Positions 15,604-24,654 of a stretch of DNA of 64,000 bases are shown here, one piece after another (the first letter of the stretch is position 1; each line of letters begins with the position of its first letter). The DNA is taken from assembly GCF_007625205.1 (NCBI RefSeq), contig NZ_VMNI01000001.1, positions 62,001-126,000 of the forward strand. The letters run 5' to 3'. The translations under genes and the position numbers were made by a program. The DNA comes from Denitromonas ohlonensis. GTDB taxonomy: Bacteria; Pseudomonadota; Gammaproteobacteria; Burkholderiales; Rhodocyclaceae. The notes beneath the pieces were generated by a model. That model saw only the letters and a program-made list of their open reading frames with translations. It did no database searches and was not told the DNA's origin.

Positions 15604-16272
15604 ATGTACTTTCGCCAGATTTTCCATTCGCCCAGCCACTCGATCGGCTACCTGCTGGCCGACATGAGCGCCTGCGACGCGGTGCTGATCGACCCGCTGC
15701 CCGAGCAGTCCGAATTGCTGCTCGCGCTGCTGCAGGAACGCGACCTGCGCCTGCTCTACGTCCTGCGCACCCACATGCACTCGCCCGAACAGGGCCACTG
15801 CGGCGAGCTGTGCCGCTTCACCGGCGCCGAACTGGTGGTGGGGATCGACTCGCCCTACGACGGCCCGACGCAGCGCAAGGGGCATGGCGAGACGGTGGTT
15901 TTCGGCAATGAGGTGCTGCGGGTGCTGACCACGCCGGGGCACACCCCCGATTCGGTGTGCTTCCTGTGGCGCGACCGCCTGTTCTGCGGCGACACGCTGG
16001 AGATCGGCGGCTGCCGCCTGGATGCCGCGCAGAGCGACCCCGGGCAGTTGTACGACAGCGTCACCCAGCGGCTCTTCCTGCTGCCGGGCGAAACGCTGAT
16101 GTTCCCCGGTCATGACTTCAACGGCCGCACCGTGAGCACCATCGCCGAGGAGCGCCACCGCAATGCCGCCTTCTCGGCCGGCAGCCGCGAGCGCTTCCTG
16201 ACCGCCAATGCCCCACGGCCCGGACATGCCGTTCTGCCCGGCCTGAGTCCCCCATCCCCCCACAGCCCCTAG
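15604..16272 (+). CDS. ETHE1-like MBL-fold protein (persulfide dioxygenase type)
   Basis: A 222-aa metallo-beta-lactamase-fold protein. THMHSPE (residues 56-62) replaces the usual THxHxDH, so D and the last H are P61 and E62; H59, H113 (TPGHT) and D130 (CGDTL) remain. These three correspond to the single-iron ligands of ETHE1 persulfide dioxygenases, and the C-terminal MFPGHDFNGRTVSTI segment is also ETHE1-like. ETHE1 oxidises glutathione persulfide to sulfite. The protein begins a probable operon with an octaheme cytochrome, cytochrome b and rhodanese, consistent with sulfur chemistry. A glyoxalase-II-like hydrolase is the alternative. Confidence 0.72.
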   Translation: MYFRQIFHSPSHSIGYLLADMSACDAVLIDPLPEQSELLLALLQERDLRLLYVLRTHMHSPEQGHCGELCRFTGAELVVGIDSPYDGPTQRKGHGETVVFGNEVLRVLTTPGHTPDSVCFLWRDRLFCGDTLEIGGCRLDAAQSDPGQLYDSVTQRLFLLPGETLMFPGHDFNGRTVSTIAEERHRNAAFSAGSRERFLTANAPRPGHAVLPGLSPPSPHSP

Positions 16273-16342
16273 GGCGCCACGCATCATCCACACCACTGCA
16301 GAGCGCCCGGCCAGAGGCGTCTTACGAGGAGACAAAAACATC

Positions 16343-17929
16343 ATGCGACACCGAGCGATACACGCCCTCTTCGCGCTCGCCGTGCTGATGGCCGGCACGG
16401 CCGGCGCCAGCGGCAAGGCATCGACCGCCGACCACAGCAAGTTCGAGGCACTGGCCGGCCCCTTCGACAGCGGCCCGGCGGTCACCCGCGCTTGCCTCAA
16501 ATGCCACACCGAGGCCAGCCACCAGATCATGCAGACCCGCCACTGGACCTGGGACTACGCCAACCCGGCCACCGGCCAGCGCCTGGGCAAGAAGACCATG
16601 GTCAACGCCTTCTGCATCGGCGACCAATCCAACGAACCCTTCTGCCAGTCCTGTCACATCGGCTATGGCTGGAAGGACAAGCACTTCGACTTCAGCGACG
16701 CCAACAAGGTCGATTGCCTGGCCTGTCACAACACCGGCGAGTACACCAAACCTTTCGGCTTTGCCGGCAACCCGGTCACGGTGCGCAGCGAGTATCCGCC
16801 GGGCTCGGGCAAGTTCGTCGAACCGATCGACCTGGCCAAGATCGCCCAGGCCGTCGGCCCCACCCGCCGCGACAACTGCGGCGCCTGCCACTACAACGGC
16901 GGTGGCGGCGACGGCGTCAAGCATGGCGACCTGGACTCCTCGCTCAACACCGCGACGCACGAGCTCGATGTGCACATGGACAAGGACGGGCTGAACTTCA
17001 GCTGCAGCGACTGCCATGTGAGCGACCAGCACGCCGTGGCCGGCAGCCGCATCGCGATGACCGCCGCCGACCCGCACCCGGCCCTGCTGCGCGGCGAAAA
17101 GTCCGAGCGCAATCCGGCCGCCTGCCAGGCCTGCCATGGCGACAAGCCGCACAAGGAAAACCTGCTCGCCGCCGAACGCCTCAACGCGCACACCGACACC
17201 CTCGCCTGCCAGACCTGCCACATCCCGGCCTTCGCGCGCGGCGGCGTGTCCACCAAGATGGCCTGGGACTGGTCGCAAGCCGGCCAGCTCAGCGCCGAGG
17301 GCAAGCCCTTCCAGAAAAAGGACGAGCACGGCCATGTGATCTACGACAGCAAGAAGGGCGCCTTCGTCCATGGCCAGAACGTGACGCCGGCCTACCAGTG
17401 GTTCGACGGCCGGGTCACCTACACCTTGCAGGACGACACCATCGACCCGACGACCCGGGTGCCGATCAACGTCTTCCATGGCGCGCCGGGCGCGCCGGAC
17501 GCCCGCATCTGGCCGGTCAAGGTCTTCCACGGCCGCCAGCCCTACGACACCGAGCGCAAGACGCTGCTGGTGCCCAATGTGGCGGTGCCGGGCGATACGT
17601 CGTTTTGGTACAACTTCGACTGGCCCAAGGCCCTGGCCGCCGGCGCCGACGCCACCGGCGCCCCCTTCAGCGGCAAGTACGACTTCGTCGACACCCAGAT
17701 GCTGTGGCCGATCACCCACATGGTCGCGCCCAAGGAAAAGGCCGTCGCGTGCCACGAATGCCATGCCGACGGCGGCCGCCTGGCCGGCATCGAGGGCGTC
17801 TATATCCCCGGCCGCGACCGCAGCCCCTGGCTCGACCGCCTCGGCTGGCTCGCCGCCCTGGCCGCCCTGCTCGGCGTCAGCCTGCACGCCATCGCACGCA
17901 TCCTGACCCATCTGCGCAAGGAGGACTGA
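16343..17929 (+). CDS. Octaheme c-type cytochrome, tetrathionate reductase family
   Basis: A 528-aa exported multihaem cytochrome. It has a signal peptide (residues 1-24, ending GTAGA), then eight CxxCH sites (CLKCH, CQSCH, CLACH, CGACH, CSDCH, CQACH, CQTCH, CHECH), and a C-terminal membrane helix (about 495-515) that anchors it. The haem count and spacing match the octaheme tetrathionate reductase (OTR) family, whose members reduce tetrathionate, nitrite or hydroxylamine in vitro. It lies 70 bp after the ETHE1-like gene, and a cytochrome b starts 3 bp after its stop, probably linking it to the quinone pool. Direction of electron flow is not known. Confidence 0.9.
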   Translation: MRHRAIHALFALAVLMAGTAGASGKASTADHSKFEALAGPFDSGPAVTRACLKCHTEASHQIMQTRHWTWDYANPATGQRLGKKTMVNAFCIGDQSNEPFCQSCHIGYGWKDKHFDFSDANKVDCLACHNTGEYTKPFGFAGNPVTVRSEYPPGSGKFVEPIDLAKIAQAVGPTRRDNCGACHYNGGGGDGVKHGDLDSSLNTATHELDVHMDKDGLNFSCSDCHVSDQHAVAGSRIAMTAADPHPALLRGEKSERNPAACQACHGDKPHKENLLAAERLNAHTDTLACQTCHIPAFARGGVSTKMAWDWSQAGQLSAEGKPFQKKDEHGHVIYDSKKGAFVHGQNVTPAYQWFDGRVTYTLQDDTIDPTTRVPINVFHGAPGAPDARIWPVKVFHGRQPYDTERKTLLVPNVAVPGDTSFWYNFDWPKALAAGADATGAPFSGKYDFVDTQMLWPITHMVAPKEKAVACHECHADGGRLAGIEGVYIPGRDRSPWLDRLGWLAALAALLGVSLHAIARILTHLRKED

Positions 17930-17932
17930 GCC

Positions 17933-18580
17933 ATGTCGCACACCACCCCGATGACGCGCATCTACGTCTTCAAACGCTACGAGCGCTTCTGGCACTGGTC
18001 CCAGGCCGTGCTGGTGATCCTGATGCTGGTCACCGGTTTCGAGATCCACGGCAGCTACCACAACCTCGGCTTCGAGCGCGCGGTGCGCCTGCACACGCTG
18101 TCGGCCTGGACGCTGCTGGCGCTGTGGGCCTTCACCATCTTCTGGCAATTCACCACCGGCGAATGGCGCCAGTACATCCCCACCGCCAGCAAGCTGGTGG
18201 CCATGGCGCGCTACTACATGTTCGGCATTTTTGTCGGTGCCCCTCACCCCTATCACAAGACCGCGCTCAAGAAGCACAACCCGCTGCAGCGCCTCGCCTA
18301 TCTGGTGCTGCTGGCGCTGGTCTCACCGATCATCTGGGGCTCCGGGTTGCTCTACCTGTTCTATGCCTACTGGGGCGGCCTCGGGCTGGACCGCTGGCTC
18401 AGCCTGGAACAGGTGGCCACGGTGCACACCGCCGGCGCCTTCATGATGCTGGTGTTCGTCATCGCCCATGTCTATCTCACCACCACCGGCCACACGGTGT
18501 TCGCCCACATCAAGGCGATGATCACCGGTTGGGACGAGGTGGAGGAAGACCTGCGCGCCACCCCCGAAAAAACACACTGA
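17933..18580 (+). CDS. Cytochrome b/b6-type membrane subunit
   Basis: A 215-aa protein with four membrane helices (about 20-40, 58-76, 115-140, 165-185) and haem-ligand histidines in YERFWHWSQ, VRLHTLS and HVYLTTTGH, the pattern of thiosulfate-reductase/Ni-hydrogenase b-type subunits. It should connect the quinone pool with the periplasmic octaheme cytochrome encoded just before it (3-bp gap). The rhodanese gene follows 26 bp later. Confidence 0.85.
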   Translation: MSHTTPMTRIYVFKRYERFWHWSQAVLVILMLVTGFEIHGSYHNLGFERAVRLHTLSAWTLLALWAFTIFWQFTTGEWRQYIPTASKLVAMARYYMFGIFVGAPHPYHKTALKKHNPLQRLAYLVLLALVSPIIWGSGLLYLFYAYWGGLGLDRWLSLEQVATVHTAGAFMMLVFVIAHVYLTTTGHTVFAHIKAMITGWDEVEEDLRATPEKTH

Positions 18581-18606
18581 CATTTTCATTGAAAAAGGAG
18601 ATTCCC

Positions 18607-19212
18607 ATGCCCCGCCACTTTCCCACTGCGGTCGGTATCGTCCTCACCCTGGGCCTTGCCGCCCAGTGCCTCGCCGCCGATGCCCCGACCGACCCGAAAC
18701 AGCAGACATCGTGGGGCCTCTATGTCGACTCACGCGAGGCCTACGAGATGAAGACCGGCCCCGGCGGCGACGCCGTGTTGCTGGTGGATGTGCGCGACCC
18801 GGTCGAGATCATGTTCACCGGCTTCACCGACGTGGTGGATGTGAACATCCCCTTCATGACGGCCGACCGCAGCCGCTGGAACGACAAGAAGAACGTCTTC
18901 CTGATGCAGCGCAACGAAGACTTCGCCCCAGCCGTCGCCCGTGCGCTCGCCGCGCGCAAGCTCGGCAAGGACACGGCCATCGTCCTCATGTGCCGCTCCG
19001 GCGGCACGCGCGGCGCGCCCAGTGCCAAGGCCCTGGAGGGGCAGGGCTACGAGCGGGTCTATGTGGTGGTAGACGGCTTCGAAGGCCGCACTATCAAGGA
19101 CGGCGAACGCAAGCACTGGCGGCTCGTCGACGGCTGGAAGAACGCCGGCCTGCCGTGGAGCTACACCCTCAACAAGGCCAAGATGGCCGCGCAAGACGGC
19201 GCTCCCCGGTAA
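18607..19212 (+). CDS. Exported rhodanese-domain protein
   Basis: A 201-aa protein with a signal peptide (residues 1-24, AAQCLAA cleavage) and one rhodanese domain containing the active-site loop LMCRSGGTRG (Cys near residue 127) and DVRDPVEI at the N-terminal edge. Rhodaneses move sulfane sulfur between carriers. In the periplasm next to an octaheme cytochrome it may feed or accept persulfide sulfur. AAGGAG lies 7 nt before the ATG. Last gene of the probable operon. Confidence 0.85.
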   Translation: MPRHFPTAVGIVLTLGLAAQCLAADAPTDPKQQTSWGLYVDSREAYEMKTGPGGDAVLLVDVRDPVEIMFTGFTDVVDVNIPFMTADRSRWNDKKNVFLMQRNEDFAPAVARALAARKLGKDTAIVLMCRSGGTRGAPSAKALEGQGYERVYVVVDGFEGRTIKDGERKHWRLVDGWKNAGLPWSYTLNKAKMAAQDGAPR

Positions 19213-19231
19213 GCCCACCCCGATGGTCGTG

Positions 19232-19250
19232 GCCTATGCCACCCATAGGC
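19232..19250 (+). terminator. Hairpin after the rhodanese gene
   Basis: GCCTATG-CCACC-CATAGGC is a perfect 7-bp stem with 5-nt loop, 19 bp after the stop codon and before the peroxiredoxin promoter region. No U-run follows, so termination by it is uncertain. Confidence 0.4.
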
Positions 19251-19261
19251 AGAATCGACTT

Positions 19262-19311
19262 CACTGTAAATTAGCATTTACTTATATTTAGTTCATCATC
19301 AATCACCGCAA
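19262..19311 (+). promoter_or_regulatory. AT-rich promoter region of the peroxiredoxin gene
   Basis: This is the most AT-rich 50 bp nearby (GTAAATTAGCATTTACTTAT followed by ATTTAG); TATATT at about 19284-19289 is a plausible -10. No clear -35 or OxyR half-sites could be fixed. Confidence 0.35.
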
Positions 19312-19324
19312 CAAGGAGTCAATG

Positions 19325-19972
19325 ATGGAACCGCAAGCCCCCTGCCCCGCCTTCCCCAGAATCAACGAACCCGCACCCGCCTTCAAGGCCGAGACCACCT
19401 TCGGGCCACGCAGCCTTGAAGACTATCGTGGCAAATGGTTGATCCTGTTCTCGCATCCGGCCGATTTCACGCCGGTGTGCACCACCGAGTTCATGGGTTT
19501 CGCCCGCGCCGCCGACACCTTCCGCAGCATGAACTGCGAGCTGCTCGGCCTGTCGATCGACAGCCTGTTCTCGCATCTGGCCTGGACGCGCAGCATCAAG
19601 CAGAACTTCGGCGTCGACATCACCTTCCCGATCATCGAAGACCTGAAGATGGAGGTCGCCAAGGCCTACGGCATGATTCACCCGGGCGCCGGTGATACCT
19701 CGGCGGTGCGTGCCACCTTCTTCATCGACCCCGAGGGCAAGCTGCGCGCGATGGTCTACTACCCGATGAGCAACGGCCGCTCGATCGATGAGTTCGTCCG
19801 CCTCCTGCAGGCGCTGCAGACCAGCGACGCCCACGGGGTCGCCACACCGGAGAACTGGAAGCCGGGCGAGGCGGTCATCGTGCCGCCCCCCAAGACCGCC
19901 GAAGCCGCCGAAAAGCGGGCCTCGGAGGGCTATGACTACGTGGACTGGTATTTCTCCAGGAAATCGCTGTAA
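19325..19972 (+). CDS. 1-Cys peroxiredoxin (Prx6 type)
   Basis: A 215-aa thiol peroxidase that reduces H2O2 and organic hydroperoxides. The peroxidatic Cys52 is in HPADFTPVCTTE; no resolving Cys pair is evident, and the long C-terminal dimerisation domain (YDYVDWYF) is that of the Prx6 branch. Two ATGs occur in tandem (19322, 19325); the second is preferred because AGGAG is 6 nt before it and only 3 before the first. It is a single-gene unit after the sulfur operon. Confidence 0.88.
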   Translation: MEPQAPCPAFPRINEPAPAFKAETTFGPRSLEDYRGKWLILFSHPADFTPVCTTEFMGFARAADTFRSMNCELLGLSIDSLFSHLAWTRSIKQNFGVDITFPIIEDLKMEVAKAYGMIHPGAGDTSAVRATFFIDPEGKLRAMVYYPMSNGRSIDEFVRLLQALQTSDAHGVATPENWKPGEAVIVPPPKTAEAAEKRASEGYDYVDWYFSRKSL

Positions 19973-20083
19973 CCCGGCCAGAGCGCGGCGGCGTCGCATC
20001 AAGCCAGCGTTGCCGTGCTGCCTCGGTCCATCCGCCGAGGCCACTGGCCCGACCTTGCCACTTCACTTACGCCGGATCCCGAC

Positions 20084-21079
20084 ATGAGCACAGCAAACCC
20101 CACCGACACACCTGCCGCCCCCGCCATCGAGAGCGCCCGACTGGCGCACTTTCCGGTCGCCCTGTTCTCCACCGTCATGGGCTCGGCCGGCCTGGCCATT
20201 GCCTGGCAGAAGGCGGGGCATCTGCTCGGCTGGCCGGCAGTCGTCGGCCAGGCGCTGACCGTGCTGGCCACGGGCCTGTTCGTGCTGATCGCGCTGCTCT
20301 ACACGCTCAAGCTCTTGCGCTACCCGGAGGCCGTCGCCGCCGAGCGCCGCCATCCGGTCAGGATGAACTTCTTCCCCACCTTTTCCATCGGCATCCTGCT
20401 GCTGGCCATCGCCTGGTATGGTGCCGCGCCCGAGGCGGCCCGCTGGCTGTGGGCAATCGGTGCGGTGCTGCACCTGGGCTTCACACTGATGGCCATGAAC
20501 AGCTGGATCCACCACACCCACTATGAGGTGACGCACCTCAACCCGGCATGGTTCATTCCGGTGGTGGGCAACATCATCGTGCCGGTGATCGGCGTGCATG
20601 TCGCGCCGCCCGAGGTGTCGTGGTTCTTCTTCAGTATCGGGCTGGTGTTCTGGATGGTGCTGATGGCGATCGTGATGTACCGCCTGTTCTTCCATGCGCC
20701 ACTGGCCTTGCGTCTGACGCCCACCCTGTTCATCCTGTTGGCGCCGCCATCGGTGGGCTTCATCGCCTACCTGAACCTGACCGGCGAACTCGACGCCTTC
20801 GCCCGCGTGCTCTACTACACGGCGCTGTTCCTGGGCATGTTGCTCGCGTCCAACGCGCTGCGCTTCTTCCGTGTGCCCTTCTTCGTCTCGGCCTGGGCCT
20901 ATTCCTTTCCGCTGGCCGCGCTGTCCATCGCCACGCTTCGCATGGCCGAGGCCACCGGTCTGGACGGCCTGCGCTGGCTGGGCGCGGCGCTGGTGGTGCT
21001 GACTACGGCAGTGATCGCCTTCCTCATGCTGCGCACACTGCGCGCCATCACCGCGGGCGCGATCTGCCAGCCGGAATAA
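20084..21079 (+). CDS. SLAC1/TehA-family anion channel or C4-type transporter
   Basis: A 331-aa membrane protein with about ten helices. HFPVALFSTVMGSAGLAIAW near residue 26 and the WIHHTHYEVTHLNPAWFIPVVGN segment mark the TDT/SLAC1 (TehA) fold, which passes anions or dicarboxylates. ATG 20084 is used because residues before it are unlike the family. The gene is monocistronic; the stop is 14 bp from the convergent stop of the GGDEF-EAL gene. Substrate is unknown; tellurite, sulfite and malate are handled by relatives. Confidence 0.8.
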   Translation: MSTANPTDTPAAPAIESARLAHFPVALFSTVMGSAGLAIAWQKAGHLLGWPAVVGQALTVLATGLFVLIALLYTLKLLRYPEAVAAERRHPVRMNFFPTFSIGILLLAIAWYGAAPEAARWLWAIGAVLHLGFTLMAMNSWIHHTHYEVTHLNPAWFIPVVGNIIVPVIGVHVAPPEVSWFFFSIGLVFWMVLMAIVMYRLFFHAPLALRLTPTLFILLAPPSVGFIAYLNLTGELDAFARVLYYTALFLGMLLASNALRFFRVPFFVSAWAYSFPLAALSIATLRMAEATGLDGLRWLGAALVVLTTAVIAFLMLRTLRAITAGAICQPE

Positions 21080-21093
21080 CCCAGCCCGCCAGC

Positions 21094-24000
21094 CTACACG
21101 GTGGCGGGCACCGCCTCCGCCGTGGGTGCGGCCGGCGGCACACCATCGCCCAGCACCGCCAACAAGGCGTTGAGGCGTTCAAGGAACGCTTTGCGGGCAC
21201 GGAGCATGTCGGCACACAGCGCATCCCGATCCCGCCCCGAGGCCACGCCGTAAGTCTGAGCGAGCGCATCGGCAAGGCGGTACAGCCGGCGATGCGCCGG
21301 CCCGATGGCGGCAAACTCGGGCAGGTGTCCATAGCGTATCTGCCCCTCGCCGGCATACCACTGGGCAAAACGGTGCAAGGCCGGATCATCCTTGAGCGGC
21401 GGGGTCGTCTCGGTGTCGGGCGCCAGGCTGGCCACAAGCTGATCGAGCCACTGGCGGTGATGAAACTCCGCCGCGTACAGCGGCAGGTCGTCCCGCAGCC
21501 AGGGCATGTCGCTGACCTGCTGCCAGGCGACCGGCTGCCGGTAGCTGCGAATCCACTCCGGTAGCGCCTCCGCCGGCATCGGCCGCGCAATGCCGTAGCC
21601 CTGGCCCAGGTGGCAGCCGACTCGCAACAACAGCTTGCCGTGGTCCTCAGACTCAACGCCTTCGGCGATCACCTGACGCCGGAACGCGCGGCTGAGCCCG
21701 ACGATGCCCTCAACGATGGTGAGATCGTCCGCATCGCTGAGCATGTCGCGCACGAAGGAGCGGTCGATTTTCAGCGTGTCGGCGGGCAGCTGCTTGAGAT
21801 AGGTCAGCGAGGAGTAGCCGGTGCCGAAGTCATCGAGCGACACCGACACGCCCAACGCGCGGCACTGGGTAATGATCTCGGACACTTTCGAGACATCGTC
21901 GAGGGCGGTGGTTTCGAGCAGTTCAAGCTCGATCAGCGAGGCCGGCACCTCGGGATGGTTGCGCAGATGTTGCTCCAGATGCGCAGCGAAATCCTGCTGC
22001 TGCAGGTGCGCACCGGAAATATTGATGCTGACCTTGATCTGCAAGCCCTGGCGCAGCCATTCGGATAGCTGGCGCATGGCATCGCCGATCACCCACTCGC
22101 CCAGCGGAATCGCCAGGTCGCCGTCATCGACCGCCGGCAGGAAGGCCGCCGGCGGCAACAGGCCACGCTTGGGATGCGCCCAGCGGATCAAAGCCTCGGC
22201 CCCCACCACACGCCCCTCGCGCATGTCGACCTTGGGCTGATAGTGGAGCACGAACTCGCCAGCCGAGATCGCCCGGCTGATGCGGCTGACCGTCTGGCGA
22301 TGGGCCTGCATCTGGCGGTTCTGCTCGGCATCGAACAGGTGATAGCGGCCGCGCCCCTGCTCCTTGGCAAAGTACATCGCGTGGTCGGCGTGGCGCAGCA
22401 GGGTGTCGGCATCGACATCGTCCATCGGGTACAAGGTCACGCCAATGCTGGCTGACACGGCCGCCGTGTCGCTACCCGACACGGTGTAGGTGTCCTTCAG
22501 GCCCTCGCTCAGGCGCTCGAGCGCATGTTCGCAGGCCAGCGCGTCGTCAATGCCGTTGAGCAGTACCACGAACTCGTCGCCGCCCAGGCGCGCCACGCTG
22601 TCGCTGTCGCGCAGCAGGCTCTTGAGGCGATCGGCCACCTGGATCAGCAACTGGTCGCCCGCAGCATGGCCGAAACGATCGTTCACCGGCTTGAAGCCGT
22701 CCAGGTCGAGATAGCACACCGCCAGCCGCGTGTCGGTTCGCCGGGCCAGCGCCATGGCCTGGGCCAGGCGGTCGGCCAGCAGGCTGCGGTTGGGCAGCCC
22801 GGTCAGCGCATCGTAATGGGCCATGCGTTCGAGCTTTTCCTGCTGCTCGACCATCTTGGTGATGTCGCTGAACACCGCAATGTAGCGGCGCGTTCCGCCG
22901 TCGCCATCCGGCACCGCCGAGATCGTCTCCATCTGTGCATACAAGGCGCCATTCTTGCGCCGGTTCCAGATCTCGCCGCGCCAGAAGCCCGTGCGCTTGA
23001 GCTCGGCCCACATGGCGGCGTAAAAGGCCGCATCGTGCCGGCCCGATTGCAGCAGGGCCGGCGTCTTGCCGAGGACCTCGTCGCGGCGGTATCCGGTGAC
23101 CACGGTAAACGCCGGATTGACGTCGATGATCCGCTGGTGTTCGTCGGTAATGATGATGCCTTCGTAAGCATGATCGAAGACACTCGCCGCCAGCGCGATC
23201 TTGGCATTGGCTTCATGCTGATCAGTGATGTCGCGGTTGACCCCCACCATGCGCAGCGGGCGACCGGCCGGATCGACCTGGGCGGAGCCATGCGCCTCGA
23301 CATGGCGGACCCGCCCATCCGGCAGACAGATGCGGAACACCGAATCGAAGACCCCACCCCGGGTGATCGCTGCCTGGATCGCCGCCTGCACACGGGTGAC
23401 ATCGTCCGGATGCACGCAGCGCTGCCAGTCGGTCAGCCGGCCGAAGAACTGTGTCTCGTCCATCCCGTACAGCTGAAGCATGCGCGCATCCCAGATCACC
23501 CGCCCCTGGGTCAGGTCGATTTCCCAGGTGCCGATCCCGGCAGAGTCCTGCGCCAGTTCGAGTCGCTCGGTGGCTTCGCGAATATCGGCGGTCATGGCCA
23601 TCGCCCTCGCCTCCACCCGTCGGCGCTCGGTGCCGAGTGACCAGATCACCATGAACAGCAGCACATCGACCAGCAGGCCGCCGACGGCGATCATTTCGGG
23701 CTGGCGGCTCGACATGGCCGCTTCGAAACGGGGGGTGCTGTAGAAGGTCGCACTCCAATCCCGCCCTGGCAAGGACAAGGTAGCCGTCTGACGGCGAACC
23801 GCAGCATCGAGCGCAACCGCCGTATCGCTGGCGTAGAGCAGGGTCTCGGCATTCTGGCTGTCGCCATCGTGCAACACGAAGCCGACGTCCGGGGTGTCGC
23901 CACCGAGAATGCCGCGCATCAGGTCGGCCATGCGGAACGGGCTGTACACATACCCGATCAATGCGGCGCGGCGCGCCTCGACCGTCTCGTCCGGGGCGCC

Positions 24001-24654
24001 CGCCCGATACACCGGCAAATAGACGAGAAAGCCGGCCTGCACATCTTTCGCCGTCTCCTGCATCAGCGTCACCCGACCCGACACCGCCGGCAGCCCGGTG
24101 TCGCGGGCATGGTCCATCGCCGCTCGACGCATCGGATTCGAATACATGTCGTAGCCGAAGGCACGGCGATTGCGCCAGTCGAATGGCTCGAGATAGACGA
24201 TCGCGCTATAGACGTCCCGCGCGCCCACGGGCGTGACGGCATAGTCGTCAAACCCCTCCGCCCGCACACTGTCAATATGGGCCGCCAATTGCTCCGGCGG
24301 CAACATCACCGCATAGCCGACGCCCTGAATACCGGGAAAATGACGCTGGATTTCGAGGCCACTGACAAAGGTGTGCCACTCCGTACGGGTGGCCGGACGC
24401 CCGAGCGACGCGACCATCGCCACCCCGCCTCGCAGGACCTGCTCGTACTCAAGCATCCGCCCGAGAATGCGCTGACGGGCATCTTCGACCTCGTAGGCAA
24501 ACCGGTCGGCCGCACGGCGTTCGACATAGGTCTGCGAGATATACCAACCGATCGCGGTGATCACCAGTGACACGGCAAGCACGACCCAGGCGGTCACTTC
24601 GTTGTGGAAGCGGCTAGCGATGGTGGGGGGAGATTCGGCGTTTGTCTGGCGCAT
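21094..24654 (-). CDS. CHASE-PAS-PAS-GGDEF-EAL c-di-GMP signalling protein
   Basis: A 1186-aa membrane receptor. TM1 (about 18-38), periplasmic CHASE sensor (about 60-280), TM2 (about 320-340), two PAS/PAC modules (about 375-610), GGDEF (ARLGGDEFVVLL near 715) and EAL (AEALIRWAHP near 830, with LDDFGTGYS and IAEGVES intact). Both cyclase and phosphodiesterase motifs look complete. A C-terminal 130-residue module resembles CZB zinc-binding domains, but its Cys is His (LHRFAQWY) and the last His is Tyr. ATG 24654 is chosen; an upstream ATG 24720 gives a Cys/Arg-rich extension unlike a membrane leader. Confidence 0.88.
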   Translation of the reverse strand: MRQTNAESPPTIASRFHNEVTAWVVLAVSLVITAIGWYISQTYVERRAADRFAYEVEDARQRILGRMLEYEQVLRGGVAMVASLGRPATRTEWHTFVSGLEIQRHFPGIQGVGYAVMLPPEQLAAHIDSVRAEGFDDYAVTPVGARDVYSAIVYLEPFDWRNRRAFGYDMYSNPMRRAAMDHARDTGLPAVSGRVTLMQETAKDVQAGFLVYLPVYRAGAPDETVEARRAALIGYVYSPFRMADLMRGILGGDTPDVGFVLHDGDSQNAETLLYASDTAVALDAAVRRQTATLSLPGRDWSATFYSTPRFEAAMSSRQPEMIAVGGLLVDVLLFMVIWSLGTERRRVEARAMAMTADIREATERLELAQDSAGIGTWEIDLTQGRVIWDARMLQLYGMDETQFFGRLTDWQRCVHPDDVTRVQAAIQAAITRGGVFDSVFRICLPDGRVRHVEAHGSAQVDPAGRPLRMVGVNRDITDQHEANAKIALAASVFDHAYEGIIITDEHQRIIDVNPAFTVVTGYRRDEVLGKTPALLQSGRHDAAFYAAMWAELKRTGFWRGEIWNRRKNGALYAQMETISAVPDGDGGTRRYIAVFSDITKMVEQQEKLERMAHYDALTGLPNRSLLADRLAQAMALARRTDTRLAVCYLDLDGFKPVNDRFGHAAGDQLLIQVADRLKSLLRDSDSVARLGGDEFVVLLNGIDDALACEHALERLSEGLKDTYTVSGSDTAAVSASIGVTLYPMDDVDADTLLRHADHAMYFAKEQGRGRYHLFDAEQNRQMQAHRQTVSRISRAISAGEFVLHYQPKVDMREGRVVGAEALIRWAHPKRGLLPPAAFLPAVDDGDLAIPLGEWVIGDAMRQLSEWLRQGLQIKVSINISGAHLQQQDFAAHLEQHLRNHPEVPASLIELELLETTALDDVSKVSEIITQCRALGVSVSLDDFGTGYSSLTYLKQLPADTLKIDRSFVRDMLSDADDLTIVEGIVGLSRAFRRQVIAEGVESEDHGKLLLRVGCHLGQGYGIARPMPAEALPEWIRSYRQPVAWQQVSDMPWLRDDLPLYAAEFHHRQWLDQLVASLAPDTETTPPLKDDPALHRFAQWYAGEGQIRYGHLPEFAAIGPAHRRLYRLADALAQTYGVASGRDRDALCADMLRARKAFLERLNALLAVLGDGVPPAAPTAEAVPATV

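Noticed and set aside
16322-18277. 651-codon open frame antisense to the octaheme cytochrome and cytochrome b
   Set aside because: The opposite strand encodes eight CxxCH sites and membrane helices; the antisense translation is low-complexity Gly/Ala/Val/His typical of high-GC shadows and has no ribosome site.
19322-19327. Upstream ATG (19322) as peroxiredoxin start
   Set aside because: AGGAG is only 3 nt before it, too close; the next ATG at 19325 has 6 nt.
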